From Methylococcales bacterium (GTDB taxonomy: Bacteria; Pseudomonadota; Gammaproteobacteria; Methylococcales; Methylomonadaceae): a stretch of 64,000 nt of DNA. The stretch covers positions 45,314 through 109,313 of the forward strand of contig JAURYI010000127.1 in assembly GCA_030654015.1 (NCBI GenBank), read 5' to 3'. Numbering within the stretch: position 1 is the first letter of the stretch; the number at the start of each line of letters is the position of its first letter. Both the position numbers and the translations under genes were made by a program. The notes under the pieces were generated by a model. It saw only the letters and a program-made list of their open reading frames with translations, searched no databases and was not told the origin of the DNA. Positions 45,642-55,590 of this stretch are shown in pieces.

Positions 45642-46817
45642 ATGACCACGAACGATACTCTTGCCCAAACCAACCGTGTTTATGGCTTGGATGTATTCCG
45701 AGCTTTTGCGATTTTATTTGTCTTAATAGGGCATAGTTTCCAGCATTCAAAAATTTCTCCCGACATTATGCCATTAGGAAACCTCGCGATCTTGGGCGTG
45801 GAAATTTTTTTCGTACTCAGTGGTTTTTTGATTGGTTCGATTATTATGAAGCTGATTGATAACAACCAGTTTCATTCGTTCAGTAATGTTTTTACGTTCT
45901 GGAAAAGACGTTGGTTACGCACCTTGCCACTTTATTTTGTGGCTTTATTAGCCTTTATTCGCTTTGATTATCATGGCAGACATGAATTATTTGATTACCC
46001 TGCTTATTTTTTATTTGTACAAAACTTTGCTTATAAAATACCGGAATTTTTTGAATTATCGTGGAGCTTGGCAATTGAAGAACATTTTTATTTATGGTTT
46101 CCAGTCGCTTTTTTAATATGGGAAAAAATAACTAAAAAATCACATTTAGCTATTATTTTAACTGCCGTCACTTTTATTATTGTTTCTTATATTTTTCGTC
46201 TTGCTCACCCATTATTTTCAGACTGGAATGAATATAATGGATTAATTCGTATGGCCGTACTTGCGCGTATGGATGCGATTATGTTTGGTGTATTAATCGC
46301 CGCCATTAAATTTTATTGGCACGCTGGGTTTAACTGGATTAAACTAGGCACACCTATTACGGCAATACTGTTTGTGTTGCTATGTGTTTGGTGGTTTGCA
46401 AATATGCCTCATTTGATGGAATCTCGCGCTTTACAAGTTAATTTATTTACCATTCAGTCGATTTTATGTGCATTGCTTTTACCGTGGTTTGATGGAGTAC
46501 ACTCTACTGACAGTGGTAATAATTTTTTTTCGCTGACAAGCAGGCTTTCATACTCTCTTTACCTCGTTCATATTCTTGTGATTATTGCCGTTAATACATA
46601 CCTTAACTATTTTGGCATTTTCAACCAAATTTATAATAATCCGTTTATTTTATATCCGCTTTATTTCAGCCTTTTTTATTTTGTTTCGTGGATTACTTAC
46701 AATATGATAGAAAAGCCTTTTCTTCATCTTAGAGACATTCCATTAACTTGGCAGTCTGTTTTTAAAGCATCATGGGCAACTGTGCTTGCCATTACTGTAT
46801 TAATTGGATTTTTTTAA
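45642..46817 (+). CDS. Acyltransferase 3 family membrane protein (OafA/WecH-like)
   Basis: The 391-residue protein has about ten hydrophobic segments and the family motifs YGLDVFRAFAILFVLIGHSF, with the catalytic His, plus FFVLSGFLIGSIIM, FWKRRWLRTLPLYF and SWSLAIEEHFYLWFP. It transfers acyl groups, often acetyl, to sugars of lipopolysaccharide or exopolysaccharide at the inner membrane. I chose the ATG at 45642, where the family N-terminus begins, over a TTG at 45606. It follows a decayed glycosyltransferase. Confidence 0.92.
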   Translation: MTTNDTLAQTNRVYGLDVFRAFAILFVLIGHSFQHSKISPDIMPLGNLAILGVEIFFVLSGFLIGSIIMKLIDNNQFHSFSNVFTFWKRRWLRTLPLYFVALLAFIRFDYHGRHELFDYPAYFLFVQNFAYKIPEFFELSWSLAIEEHFYLWFPVAFLIWEKITKKSHLAIILTAVTFIIVSYIFRLAHPLFSDWNEYNGLIRMAVLARMDAIMFGVLIAAIKFYWHAGFNWIKLGTPITAILFVLLCVWWFANMPHLMESRALQVNLFTIQSILCALLLPWFDGVHSTDSGNNFFSLTSRLSYSLYLVHILVIIAVNTYLNYFGIFNQIYNNPFILYPLYFSLFYFVSWITYNMIEKPFLHLRDIPLTWQSVFKASWATVLAITVLIGFF

Positions 46818-46835
46818 TAACCCGTTTAATTACTT

Positions 46836-49100
46836 ATGATTAACAAATCAGAACCAAACTTTAGTGACTTACCGAGCTGTCGAAACATTTCGCTGCACTA
46901 TAAACGCGGAATAACGGCTTGCGAACATATTGATGTTTCAATTATTACACCCTACTACAATACCAAGGCAATTTTTGTCGAAACGTTTATCTCTATTCAG
47001 GCGCAATCATTACAAAACTGGGAGTGGATTATCATTGATGATGGCTCTACAGACCAAGAAGCGGTCAATCGACTGAACGAGTTTGCAGCAAAAGATGACC
47101 GCATCCAAATCGTTCGGCAAACAAATGCTGGCACAGCCGCAGCACGCAACACCGGGTTTCGTCATTCAAAGGGTCGTTATATTTGTTTGCTTGACCATGA
47201 TGATATGCTTGAGCCAACCTACCTTGAAAAATGCGCCTGGTTTCTTGATTCAAATACTGAATTCGCATTCTGTAATTCGTACAGCGTTGTTTTTGACGAG
47301 CAGGAGTTTTTGTGGACGGCTGGCTTTGAACGAGGAAAGTCTTTCCTTGAAGCAAATAGCGGCCCTCCTATTTCTGTTGTCCGTCGTGATGCCTATTTAG
47401 AATGTGGTGGTTTTGATGAAACTATTCGTGTTCTTTATGAGGATTGGGATTTTTGGTTGTCTATGGCAAAAGCAGGACTCTGGGGCTATACCATTCCAGA
47501 GTATTTGCAATGGTATCGAAAACTGGGTAGTGGTCGTTATGAGCAGATTTTGCAGTCGGGCTATGTCAATGACGAGTTCGCCAAAATGATGCAACAGAAA
47601 TATCAGAATCTTGATCAATGTTTTCCAGAGCCTTCGCGTCGCGTGCTATCGCCTTACGAGACCATAATTGAACAATCGCTGGCTTGTAATCCATTGGCAG
47701 ATAATCCATCAGGACGCAGGATTATGTTCATCGTGCCTTGGATGGTAACAGGTGGGGCGGATCGGGTTAATCTTGATCTGATTGAAGGCTTAACGGAAAA
47801 AGGGCATGACGTTACCGTTTGTGCGACATTGCAGGCTGATCATCAATGGGAACATCAGTTCAGTCGCTTTACCCCCGACATATTCATTTTACCCGACTTT
47901 CTCCACGCCGCTGACTATCCACGGTTTTTGGCGTATTTGATTCAGTCTCGGCAAATTGATACGGTGATGATTACAGGCAGCACTATTGGCTATCATTTCC
48001 TGCCCTATCTTAGAGCCGTATCACCTAATGTGGCGTTTGTTGATATGAGTCATGTTGAAGAGCCGCATTGGTTAAATGGCGGTCATCCGAGGTTTGGCGT
48101 AGGTTATCAGGATACACTCGATCTCAATATCGTCACAACACAACACCTCGCCGACTGGATGCAAAAACGCGGTGCAGACAGTGAACGCATACGGGTGATG
48201 TACACGGGTATCCGCACCCTACCCGAAGAAAACTTGTCTGCAACGCGAGAGCAAATACGCGCGGAGCTGACTATTGCAGCAGAGATGCCCGTTATTGTTT
48301 TTGCTGGTCGAATTTGTGAACAAAAACGCCCTGTTATGCTGGTTGAAATTCTTAAAATGGCTCGTGATAATGGCTTGAGATTTCAGGCATTGATTATTGG
48401 CGAGGGTGAACAAGAAACACAATTGGAAAGTCTGATAACCCAGTATGAATTGAGCAATAACATTCAAATGTTGGGTTCGGTTGCACATGAAAAATGGCTG
48501 GCTATTTTGGCTGCTTCAGACATTTTGCTGATGCCGTCTCAATATGAAGGCATTTCAATTGCCTTACTTGAAGCAATGGCGGCAGGTGTTGTACCTGTAG
48601 TGGCTAAAGTAGGCGGTCAAGAGGAAATTGTAACCCCGAATGCAGGCATATTGATTGAACACGGTAAGGATGAACTTCAAAACTACTTCAACGCACTTCA
48701 CCGTTTATTGAGTGATTCCACAACGCGACAACAAATGTCCACGCAATGTAAATTGATTGCCAGTTCAAAACTGTCATGGGGTAATATGATTGATAGCTTT
48801 GTAAATTATTTGCATGAAGCACATCAATTTAGAATTGAACACCCTCGTTATCCAATCAGCCCACGTTTGGGCAAAGAACTTGCATCAATGGCACTTGAGC
48901 ATAAACGTCTTAGTGACGCAGTAGCCTGCTTATGGTCGATAGAAACCTTTGAGCCTTCTTTGATGAGGAAGATAATGGTGCGATTTATAATTTTCCTTAG
49001 AAAAACGTGGCTTGGAGATATACTGGTTACCAATGACTTTCTAACAGCCATTGGCAGAAAAACATTCAAAATAATAATCGGCAGTAGGCAGGGCAGATGA
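46836..49100 (+). CDS. Bifunctional glycosyltransferase (GT2 + GT4)
   Basis: The 754-residue protein has an N-terminal GT2 domain (DVSIITPYYNTKAIFVETFISI, WIIIDDGSTDQ, CLLDHDDMLEPTYL). A GT4 domain follows at about residues 285-660 with IMFIVPWMVTGGADRVNLDL, VIVFAGRICEQKRPVMLVEI, and the nucleotide-sugar region MPSQYEGISIALLEAMAAGVVPVV, whose EGxxxxxxEA-type motif is intact. Two sequential sugar additions are likely. The stop overlaps the following 101-residue frame (ATGA). Confidence 0.9.
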   Translation: MINKSEPNFSDLPSCRNISLHYKRGITACEHIDVSIITPYYNTKAIFVETFISIQAQSLQNWEWIIIDDGSTDQEAVNRLNEFAAKDDRIQIVRQTNAGTAAARNTGFRHSKGRYICLLDHDDMLEPTYLEKCAWFLDSNTEFAFCNSYSVVFDEQEFLWTAGFERGKSFLEANSGPPISVVRRDAYLECGGFDETIRVLYEDWDFWLSMAKAGLWGYTIPEYLQWYRKLGSGRYEQILQSGYVNDEFAKMMQQKYQNLDQCFPEPSRRVLSPYETIIEQSLACNPLADNPSGRRIMFIVPWMVTGGADRVNLDLIEGLTEKGHDVTVCATLQADHQWEHQFSRFTPDIFILPDFLHAADYPRFLAYLIQSRQIDTVMITGSTIGYHFLPYLRAVSPNVAFVDMSHVEEPHWLNGGHPRFGVGYQDTLDLNIVTTQHLADWMQKRGADSERIRVMYTGIRTLPEENLSATREQIRAELTIAAEMPVIVFAGRICEQKRPVMLVEILKMARDNGLRFQALIIGEGEQETQLESLITQYELSNNIQMLGSVAHEKWLAILAASDILLMPSQYEGISIALLEAMAAGVVPVVAKVGGQEEIVTPNAGILIEHGKDELQNYFNALHRLLSDSTTRQQMSTQCKLIASSKLSWGNMIDSFVNYLHEAHQFRIEHPRYPISPRLGKELASMALEHKRLSDAVACLWSIETFEPSLMRKIMVRFIIFLRKTWLGDILVTNDFLTAIGRKTFKIIIGSRQGR

Positions 49101-49402
49101 AAAAAAACATTCCCATAACACTGACATTACCCCCGCCAATTGCTATCCCTTGCATAAATCAGAGCGGTAATATTATTAGCTTTCCTATTCGGGATATTGA
49201 TGAGGTATCGTTGTATGTAGCAGCCATTCGGTACGCGCTTGAGCATCCAGCAGAAGCAGAGAGTCTTGCGCTTGCTGCCAGAAAATACGTTGAAAGCGAA
49301 CATACGCAAGCAACTTTTGAGTTAGCTCTTATTAATACTGAAGGCTATTTCGAAGGCAGCTCGTTACTCTCATCTGAAGGGGATTCTCCATGCGCTGTTT
49401 AG
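49097..49402 (+). CDS. Small frame resembling the tail of a GT4 glycosyltransferase
   Basis: The 101-residue frame has no domain of its own. Its central part (SGNIISFPIRDIDEVSLYVAAI, then HPAEAESLALAARKYVESEHT) reads like the C-terminal helix region of GT4 enzymes. It overlaps both neighbours, by 4 nt and 13 nt. It could be a remnant left after loss of most of a glycosyltransferase gene, or a real small protein. I favour a remnant that is still in frame. Confidence 0.45.
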   Translation: MKKNIPITLTLPPPIAIPCINQSGNIISFPIRDIDEVSLYVAAIRYALEHPAEAESLALAARKYVESEHTQATFELALINTEGYFEGSSLLSSEGDSPCAV

Positions 49403-50325
49403 TTCTAGGGGCAAGCGGGTTTATCGGTAGTCACTTAGTAAAATCACTTGCTGTCCTGGGTCATCAGGTGGCTGCTTACGGCAGGCATTTTGATAGCACA
49501 AACCTAGGCGGTTTGGGTGCAAACATCGAGTATATTACAGGTGATTTTTGTAACGAACATCGTTGGGATGAGTTACTTTCAGGTATTCAGGTGTGTTATC
49601 ACCTTATCTCAACTACCGTTCCCAAGTCTTCTAATGATGATCCGATTGCCGATGTAACAGGTAATGTTATCGGGACTTTAAAACTTCTGGAAGCGGCAAA
49701 AAAGAAAAACATTCGCATTGTGTTCACTTCGTCAGGCGGTACGGTCTATGGAAAAATAAATACTGATTCGATTGATGAGGATCATGCTACCGATCCGCTA
49801 TGCTCTTATGGCATCACTAAATTAACCATAGAAAAGTATCTGTTACTTTATCGCGAGCTTCATAGTGTGCGTTCCGTTGTCTTGCGTATTGCCAACCCTT
49901 ATGGTGAAGGGCAGCAACCTTATGCCATTCAAGGGGCAGTTGCTGTTTTTATGGGACGAGTCCTGCGTGGGCATACCATTGATATTTGGGGAGATGGTTC
50001 GATTATTCGCGACTATGTTTATGTTCAGGATGTGGTGCAAGCCATGATAGCCGCCTCTGAATATGGCGGCAGATTGAATGTGTTTAATGTCGGCTCCGGT
50101 GCGGGTGTTTCTTTGCTGGAACTACTGGAAATGATTGAACAAGTGACTGCTAAAAAAGCCGATATTATCTTTCATCCTTCCAGAAGTTTTGATGTCCCGA
50201 GGAATGTGTTAAATATTGCCAAGGCACAAAAAGAATTAAGTTGGACTCCTCAAGTACCCATGATTGATGGCTTGAAAAAAACAGCAATATGGATGCAAGA
50301 AAAACTCGGCGAAGCTATTTTATAA
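49390..50325 (+). CDS. NAD-dependent nucleotide-sugar epimerase/dehydratase (GalE-like)
   Basis: The 311-residue SDR protein has the dinucleotide motif LGASGFIGSHL, the active-site Ser-Ser and YxxxK elements (FTSSGGTVYG, CSYGITKLTIEKY) and the later GDGSIIRDYVYVQDVVQAMI segment. It changes the sugar stereochemistry of a UDP- or other nucleotide-linked sugar. It starts inside the tail of the previous frame. The exact substrate is not determined by the sequence. Confidence 0.92.
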   Translation: MRCLVLGASGFIGSHLVKSLAVLGHQVAAYGRHFDSTNLGGLGANIEYITGDFCNEHRWDELLSGIQVCYHLISTTVPKSSNDDPIADVTGNVIGTLKLLEAAKKKNIRIVFTSSGGTVYGKINTDSIDEDHATDPLCSYGITKLTIEKYLLLYRELHSVRSVVLRIANPYGEGQQPYAIQGAVAVFMGRVLRGHTIDIWGDGSIIRDYVYVQDVVQAMIAASEYGGRLNVFNVGSGAGVSLLELLEMIEQVTAKKADIIFHPSRSFDVPRNVLNIAKAQKELSWTPQVPMIDGLKKTAIWMQEKLGEAIL

Positions 50326-50351
50326 TGTTTTTTAAGTCAACTGATTAAGTT

Positions 50352-51566
50352 ATGCGTGATAGCGAAATAGCAATAAAGCTGCAAGGGATTAGTAAATGTT
50401 TTCAGGTTTACGACAAACCGCATCATCGTCTGATGCAGGGCTTGCTTAGGGGAAAAAAGCAATATTTTAAGGAGTTTTGGGCTTTAAAAGATATTTCTTT
50501 TGAAATCAAGAAAGGTGAGACGGTGGGTATTATCGGGCGTAATGGCTCAGGAAAGTCCACATTATTACAAATAATCTGCGGAACACTCTCACCTTCAGCT
50601 GGCAGTGTGGATGTTAATGGTCGCGTTGCAGCACTACTAGAATTAGGTTCTGGATTTAATCCTGAATTTACTGGGCGTGAGAATATTTATATGAATGCAA
50701 GTATTCTTGGCTTAAGCCCAACAGAAATTGCAGCGTGCTTTGATGACATCGTCAATTTTGCTGACATCGGAGACTTCATAGAGCAACCCGTAAAAACCTA
50801 TTCCAGCGGTATGATGGTGCGCTTGGCATTTGCCGTTTCTGTACATACAAAACCCGATATTCTGGTTGTAGATGAAGCTCTCAGTGTCGGTGACGTTGCG
50901 TTTCAGAACAAATGTATGGCAAAAATAAAAGCTATCAAAGAAACAGGAACCAGTATTTTATTTGTATCACATGATCTTAGTACGGTACAGATTGTCTGCG
51001 ACCGCGTAATATGGATGAAAAATGGTAACTTAAAACTGTCTGGTTATGCCGTTGATGTGTGTCAAGAATACTATGTAGACAATGTGAATCCTACAGGTAA
51101 CGCACTCTCCACTGAGGAAGCTGAAGCTGTTATCGTGCAGCAAATAACAGGGATGGCACGATTTTCTACTATTAAAGTAGTCAATGATACAGGTGAACCC
51201 AGCAACATTTTTAATGTGGGTAGCGATCTCAGATTTGAATTTACATTGGAAGCCGAAACTGATCTTGAGGAAAGTGTCATTGCCATCAGTATTTATCGTG
51301 CCGATGGTGATTGGTTAATTGGACAAACCAGTCGAGAAAAAAATGTGGTTTGGTCTGGTTGTGCGGCGGGTGAAACATTGCAAGGACAATTAAGTCTCGC
51401 GCCTCTGTGTCTAGCTTCGGGGGATTACAAAGTTGTATTTGGAGCGTATTCTACAGATCATAAAACTTGTTATGCTTTAACCGATTTTGTTGCATCCTTT
51501 TCGGTGCGGACAAATTATCAAACATGGGGGAAATTTGTTCATCCCTGCGAGTGGATTAATCACTAA
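50352..51566 (+). CDS. ABC transporter ATPase with C-terminal cargo domain (Wzt-like, copy 2)
   Basis: The 404-residue ATPase is strongly similar in its first 240 residues to the copy at 36462: it has IIGRNGSGKSTLLQIICGTL, LLELGSGFNPEFTGRENIYMNA, YSSGMMVRLAFA and VVDEALSVGD. Its C-terminal 150 residues differ and form a separate beta-rich domain. No second permease is present nearby. It may share the Wzm at 35583 while recognising a different chain end, or it may be a redundant paralogue. It is followed by methyltransferase genes, as with the first copy. Confidence 0.92.
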   Translation: MRDSEIAIKLQGISKCFQVYDKPHHRLMQGLLRGKKQYFKEFWALKDISFEIKKGETVGIIGRNGSGKSTLLQIICGTLSPSAGSVDVNGRVAALLELGSGFNPEFTGRENIYMNASILGLSPTEIAACFDDIVNFADIGDFIEQPVKTYSSGMMVRLAFAVSVHTKPDILVVDEALSVGDVAFQNKCMAKIKAIKETGTSILFVSHDLSTVQIVCDRVIWMKNGNLKLSGYAVDVCQEYYVDNVNPTGNALSTEEAEAVIVQQITGMARFSTIKVVNDTGEPSNIFNVGSDLRFEFTLEAETDLEESVIAISIYRADGDWLIGQTSREKNVVWSGCAAGETLQGQLSLAPLCLASGDYKVVFGAYSTDHKTCYALTDFVASFSVRTNYQTWGKFVHPCEWINH

Positions 51567-51576
51567 ATAAAATAAT

Positions 51577-52266
51577 ATGAGTACAATCAAAGAAGCATTA
51601 CACGGGCTACAACGCCAGCAAACATTGGGAGCAACGCTTGATCACCCGCACTATATCTCACTCAGTTTAATTGGCAACTGGTTACAAGATGTGGCATTCA
51701 GTGAAGCAAGTGGCGTTATGCTGGATTATGGTTGCGGCGGACAACCCTATAAAAATTTCTTTATGCCGAAACTATCACGCTACATCGGTGCCGATGTGAG
51801 TGCAGCTGACGGTATCTGTCTGGATATTGAGATAGAACCTCAGCAGGCATTGGCACTTGATGGCGCAAGTATTGACACACTATTATCCACTCAGACCTTG
51901 GAACACATAGAAGATATTGAATTTTATATCAGCGAATGCGCTAGGTTGGTTCGTCCAGACGGTGTTTTGATATTAACAGCCCCTATGCAATGGCGACATC
52001 ATGAGGTGCCTTATGATTACTGGCGATTCACCCGATATGGCTTAATTAGTTTATTAGAGCGACATGGATTTTCAATTAAATCCATATCCCCCTGTGGCGG
52101 TGTATACGCGCTTATTGGTCAAATTTTTTTGAGTCATTTGCACGAACGGGGCGTAAGAAAAAAATGGCTTAATAAAATGGTTAACTGGTTCTCCTTATAT
52201 TTAAACCAGCACTGGAACGATACCGAAGATACACTGAACTGGATGTGTATCGCTATTCGCAACTAA
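51577..52266 (+). CDS. Class I SAM-dependent methyltransferase
   Basis: The 229-residue protein has the SAM-binding motif VMLDYGCGGQPYKNFF, a later ADVSAADGICLDIE acidic motif and TLLSTQTLEHIEDIEFYISE. It resembles methyltransferase domain 11-like sugar or lipid methylases of polysaccharide clusters. It lies 10 nt after the second Wzt-like gene, so it is a candidate for chain-end modification linked to that transporter. The target is unknown. Confidence 0.85.
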   Translation: MSTIKEALHGLQRQQTLGATLDHPHYISLSLIGNWLQDVAFSEASGVMLDYGCGGQPYKNFFMPKLSRYIGADVSAADGICLDIEIEPQQALALDGASIDTLLSTQTLEHIEDIEFYISECARLVRPDGVLILTAPMQWRHHEVPYDYWRFTRYGLISLLERHGFSIKSISPCGGVYALIGQIFLSHLHERGVRKKWLNKMVNWFSLYLNQHWNDTEDTLNWMCIAIRN

Positions 52267-52285
52267 TACATTTGTCAGAAATAGA

Positions 52286-54736
52286 ATGAATACCCCTAAC
52301 CAAAGTGAACCAACTTGCCCCGTCTGCTCAAGTGCTGACATTGTGCCACTATGTAATTCTAATAAGTATGACATAGTACGTTGCACAACATGTGCGTGTG
52401 ATTTTGTTTGGCCCATGCCAGACGAAAAAGCTCTGAAAGCCTATTATGATAGCAAGAGTTATTTTCAAGGTGATAACAAAGGCAGTTATAGCGATTATGA
52501 TTTGGACACCGATGGTGTTTTATCACTTTTTAGTGATTTTCTATTAACCATTCCCAATGCTGCTGAAAAGAAAATATTAGATATAGGTTGTGCTTTTGGA
52601 ACACATCTGGCAATAGCTGCTCAGCAAGGCTGGGAAGCATGGGGGATTGAACTATCAAGCTACGCCCGTGAAACGGCTTTGTCACGTCATGGCGATAAAA
52701 TTCATGTCGTTGAAAATACAACCAGCTTACCCAAGTTGGAATTTGACCTGATTGTGATGCTGGACGTATTAGAGCATCTACCTAACCCTTATGAGCTATT
52801 TATTAACCTATTCCTGCACGGCGCGATAGGCAAAAAAACTCAGATTATCATTACTACACCTAATGCCCGTTCAGCTGATGCAATAGCTGATCCTGCTGGT
52901 TGGGCTTATCGTCATCCACCCGCACACCTGATTTATTTTTCAGCACATTCCCTTAAATTATTACTGCGTAATTTGGGCTGCGTTGATATTGCTATTCAGG
53001 GTATTTATGCCTCAGATATTGAAGTATCTGAGGATTACCCTGATGAGAGTCACGCACTTAACCCTACGCTTAAAAACTGTGCAGGGCTAATGGCAGTCGC
53101 ACAAGGGTTTAATACTTTTTTGAATGAAGTCCAGAGTATTTTACAAATTGAACCCATCGACACCTCACTGTCTGATAAGACAACACTGTATCGAAAAATA
53201 TTTATGATGCACAAAGAAACGGCACAAAAATATGCTCTAGACTTACAAAAATATGCCGTAGAAGAACACTATTTGCATGAAATAATTAAAGCAAAAGATG
53301 TTGAACTGAAAAAAAATGAAGATGAAATTTTAAAGCTACAGCAATCAACATGGCACAAATTAGGAATCGAGTTGAAAACACGCCCAATAACAGTACACAA
53401 CTTTTTTCAAATACTCCATTTAATTGCCAGACTTGTTGCTCCCAATAAGTCCCAAACAAAAACCAGATTGACTAATCATGTATTACAGTCTATTAAGGCA
53501 AAACTACATAAATTTTTACTGATTTTGTGGACTTTAAGAAATCATAACAACCGTAGAAAACTTCTGATTATGCTACGCGAATACTGGGATGTTGTGACAC
53601 ATCAACCAGCATTATCGGATGAGCCATTAGTATCACCCTATAACACGGAAATGTTAGCAAAAATTAACATTAAAACGCTGTTAGTAGTACATGAGCTTTC
53701 TCGTACAGGCGCACCTTATACAGTGCTATATTTAGCTCGCGCCCTTTTTGCTCTACAGGGTGTGCGCCCTGTGATTATTTCCCCCAAAGATGGCTCAATA
53801 CGTCAAGATTTTGAACAAGAAGGTTTTGTTACCATCGTTGATCCCGCTTTATTCAGCTACCAAAATTTCTCCTCAGAAACTTGTCGTTTTATCGGCAATT
53901 TTGAACAGGTTATTGTAACCTCATTGGCTTCTTTTAATTTTATTCGTGCTTTTAGAGGAATAGCCAAGCACTTGACATGGTGGATACATGAAACCGAGGT
54001 AGGCTTTACCTCGGTTGCCAACATGACAGAGGACCTACCTTTATTGTTTGCTGCCTGCGAGTCTGTATGGCTGGGTAGTCCACTGTGTTTTCCGCTGGCT
54101 TTGCAATATACGTCACAAGATAAACTGCATTTGTTACTTTATGGCTGTACCGACACCGCTTCGCCAGCCCAGCCGCATCTATCGGGAAAAATGGTATTTT
54201 CTATTGTTGGTTCATTAGAACCACGCAAAGGTCAAGATATTTTTTTAGAGGCTGTTGAGCGTCTACCTGAAATTCTAAGACGCAAAGCTATTTTTCGTAT
54301 CATTGGCTCAGCACTGCCTTTCGATGCTTCTATTGCTTTCTGCAAAAAGTTGCATGAGCAAGCGGCACTCATACCAGAAGTTGAGTGTTTAGAAAGTATG
54401 TCATCGGATAAATTATTAGAATTTTATGCAGAAACTGATGTGTTGGTTTCTGCCTCGAAAGATGATCCTATGCCTATTGTAATGACACAGGGGCTGATGT
54501 TTTCCAAAGTATGTCTATGTTCATCCGTCATAGGTCAAGCCCCATTATTAAAAGACGGAAAAGATGGTCTAGTATTTACTAACGAATCCTCAGAAGAGCT
54601 TGCAGAGAAAATGGCCTGGTTAATACAAAATCCAACTGAATTAACTGCTATTGGAACGGAAGGACGAAAACTATACGAAAAATACTTTCTTATGAGTAGC
54701 TTTATCGATAATGTAGGTAACTTAATACCGACTTAA
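52286..54736 (+). CDS. Fusion of zinc-ribbon methyltransferase and GT4 glycosyltransferase
   Basis: The 816-residue protein begins with a zinc ribbon (CPVCSSADIVPLC, CTTCACDFVWPMP), followed by a class I methyltransferase (KILDIGCAFGTHLAIAAQ, MLDVLEHLPNPYELF) up to about residue 265. A helical linker leads to a GT4-like domain at about 465-810 (SRTGAPYTVLYLARALFAL, IVGSLEPRKGQDIFLEAV, VSASKDDPMPIVMTQGL). The fusion would methylate and glycosylate the same growing or terminal unit. It is the last gene of the polysaccharide cluster and converges on panC. Confidence 0.87.
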   Translation: MNTPNQSEPTCPVCSSADIVPLCNSNKYDIVRCTTCACDFVWPMPDEKALKAYYDSKSYFQGDNKGSYSDYDLDTDGVLSLFSDFLLTIPNAAEKKILDIGCAFGTHLAIAAQQGWEAWGIELSSYARETALSRHGDKIHVVENTTSLPKLEFDLIVMLDVLEHLPNPYELFINLFLHGAIGKKTQIIITTPNARSADAIADPAGWAYRHPPAHLIYFSAHSLKLLLRNLGCVDIAIQGIYASDIEVSEDYPDESHALNPTLKNCAGLMAVAQGFNTFLNEVQSILQIEPIDTSLSDKTTLYRKIFMMHKETAQKYALDLQKYAVEEHYLHEIIKAKDVELKKNEDEILKLQQSTWHKLGIELKTRPITVHNFFQILHLIARLVAPNKSQTKTRLTNHVLQSIKAKLHKFLLILWTLRNHNNRRKLLIMLREYWDVVTHQPALSDEPLVSPYNTEMLAKINIKTLLVVHELSRTGAPYTVLYLARALFALQGVRPVIISPKDGSIRQDFEQEGFVTIVDPALFSYQNFSSETCRFIGNFEQVIVTSLASFNFIRAFRGIAKHLTWWIHETEVGFTSVANMTEDLPLLFAACESVWLGSPLCFPLALQYTSQDKLHLLLYGCTDTASPAQPHLSGKMVFSIVGSLEPRKGQDIFLEAVERLPEILRRKAIFRIIGSALPFDASIAFCKKLHEQAALIPEVECLESMSSDKLLEFYAETDVLVSASKDDPMPIVMTQGLMFSKVCLCSSVIGQAPLLKDGKDGLVFTNESSEELAEKMAWLIQNPTELTAIGTEGRKLYEKYFLMSSFIDNVGNLIPT

Positions 54737-54750
54737 CTCAAGAAATCCGT

Positions 54751-55590
54751 TTAACGGGTAAAATACAAATTATCAATCAAGCGCGTTTTGCCCAATTTTG
54801 CGGCAACCAACAACACCAGTTCAGTATCACCCTGCTGGGCTGGAGCTAAATCGACACTTCGGCAGATGTGAAAATAATCGGGCTGAAACCCTGCATTCTG
54901 TAACGTTGATAAGGCGTTTTTTTCTACGCTCATGTAATCCAAACCCGCTACCATTGCCTCCCGCGCCGCACATAACGACTGATACAACAACGGGGCGGTT
55001 TGCCGCTGTTCTGGCGTTAAATAACCATTACGGGAACTCATCGCTAAACCGCTGGCTTCGCGCACGGTGTCTATGCCGATAATATCCACAGGCATATTCA
55101 AATCATTAACCATCGTGCGTATCACTGTCAATTGCTGAAAATCTTTCAGCCCGAATAGTGCCACGTCTGGTTGCACCATATTGAATAATTTACACACCAC
55201 GGTCGCCACACCATCAAAATGTCCGACCCGTGACGCGCCACAATACAGTTCAGACAAGCCTGCCACACTGACAACGGTTTTTGCAGTAGGCGAATACATT
55301 TCTTCAACTGACGGCAGAAATAATAAATCCGCGCCTATGGCTTGCAGTTTTTCTTGGTCTTGCGCTTCGGTACGCGGATAGCTGTCAAAATCTTCACCAA
55401 CTCCGAATTGCGTCGGATTGACAAAAATACTGACCACGACTTTATCGGCGTGTTGTTGGGCGGCGGTAACTAACTGACAATGCCCTGCGTGTAAATTGCC
55501 CATAGTAGGCACAAAGGCAACGCGCTTGCCTGCTGCTTTCCAAGTGTGAATAAGGGTGCGTAGGGCTTGGACGGTGTTGACTATCTGCAT
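54751..55590 (-). CDS. panC: Pantothenate synthetase PanC
   Basis: PanC joins pantoate and beta-alanine with ATP to make pantothenate. The 279-residue enzyme has the HIGH-like motif in FVPTMGNLHAGH, FVNPTQFGVGEDFDSYPRT, GLKDFQQLTVIR and the MSSRNGYL motif, all normal. It directly follows panB with no gap. The pathway to coenzyme A continues outside the window. Confidence 0.97.
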   Translation of the reverse strand: MQIVNTVQALRTLIHTWKAAGKRVAFVPTMGNLHAGHCQLVTAAQQHADKVVVSIFVNPTQFGVGEDFDSYPRTEAQDQEKLQAIGADLLFLPSVEEMYSPTAKTVVSVAGLSELYCGASRVGHFDGVATVVCKLFNMVQPDVALFGLKDFQQLTVIRTMVNDLNMPVDIIGIDTVREASGLAMSSRNGYLTPEQRQTAPLLYQSLCAAREAMVAGLDYMSVEKNALSTLQNAGFQPDYFHICRSVDLAPAQQGDTELVLLVAAKLGKTRLIDNLYFTR

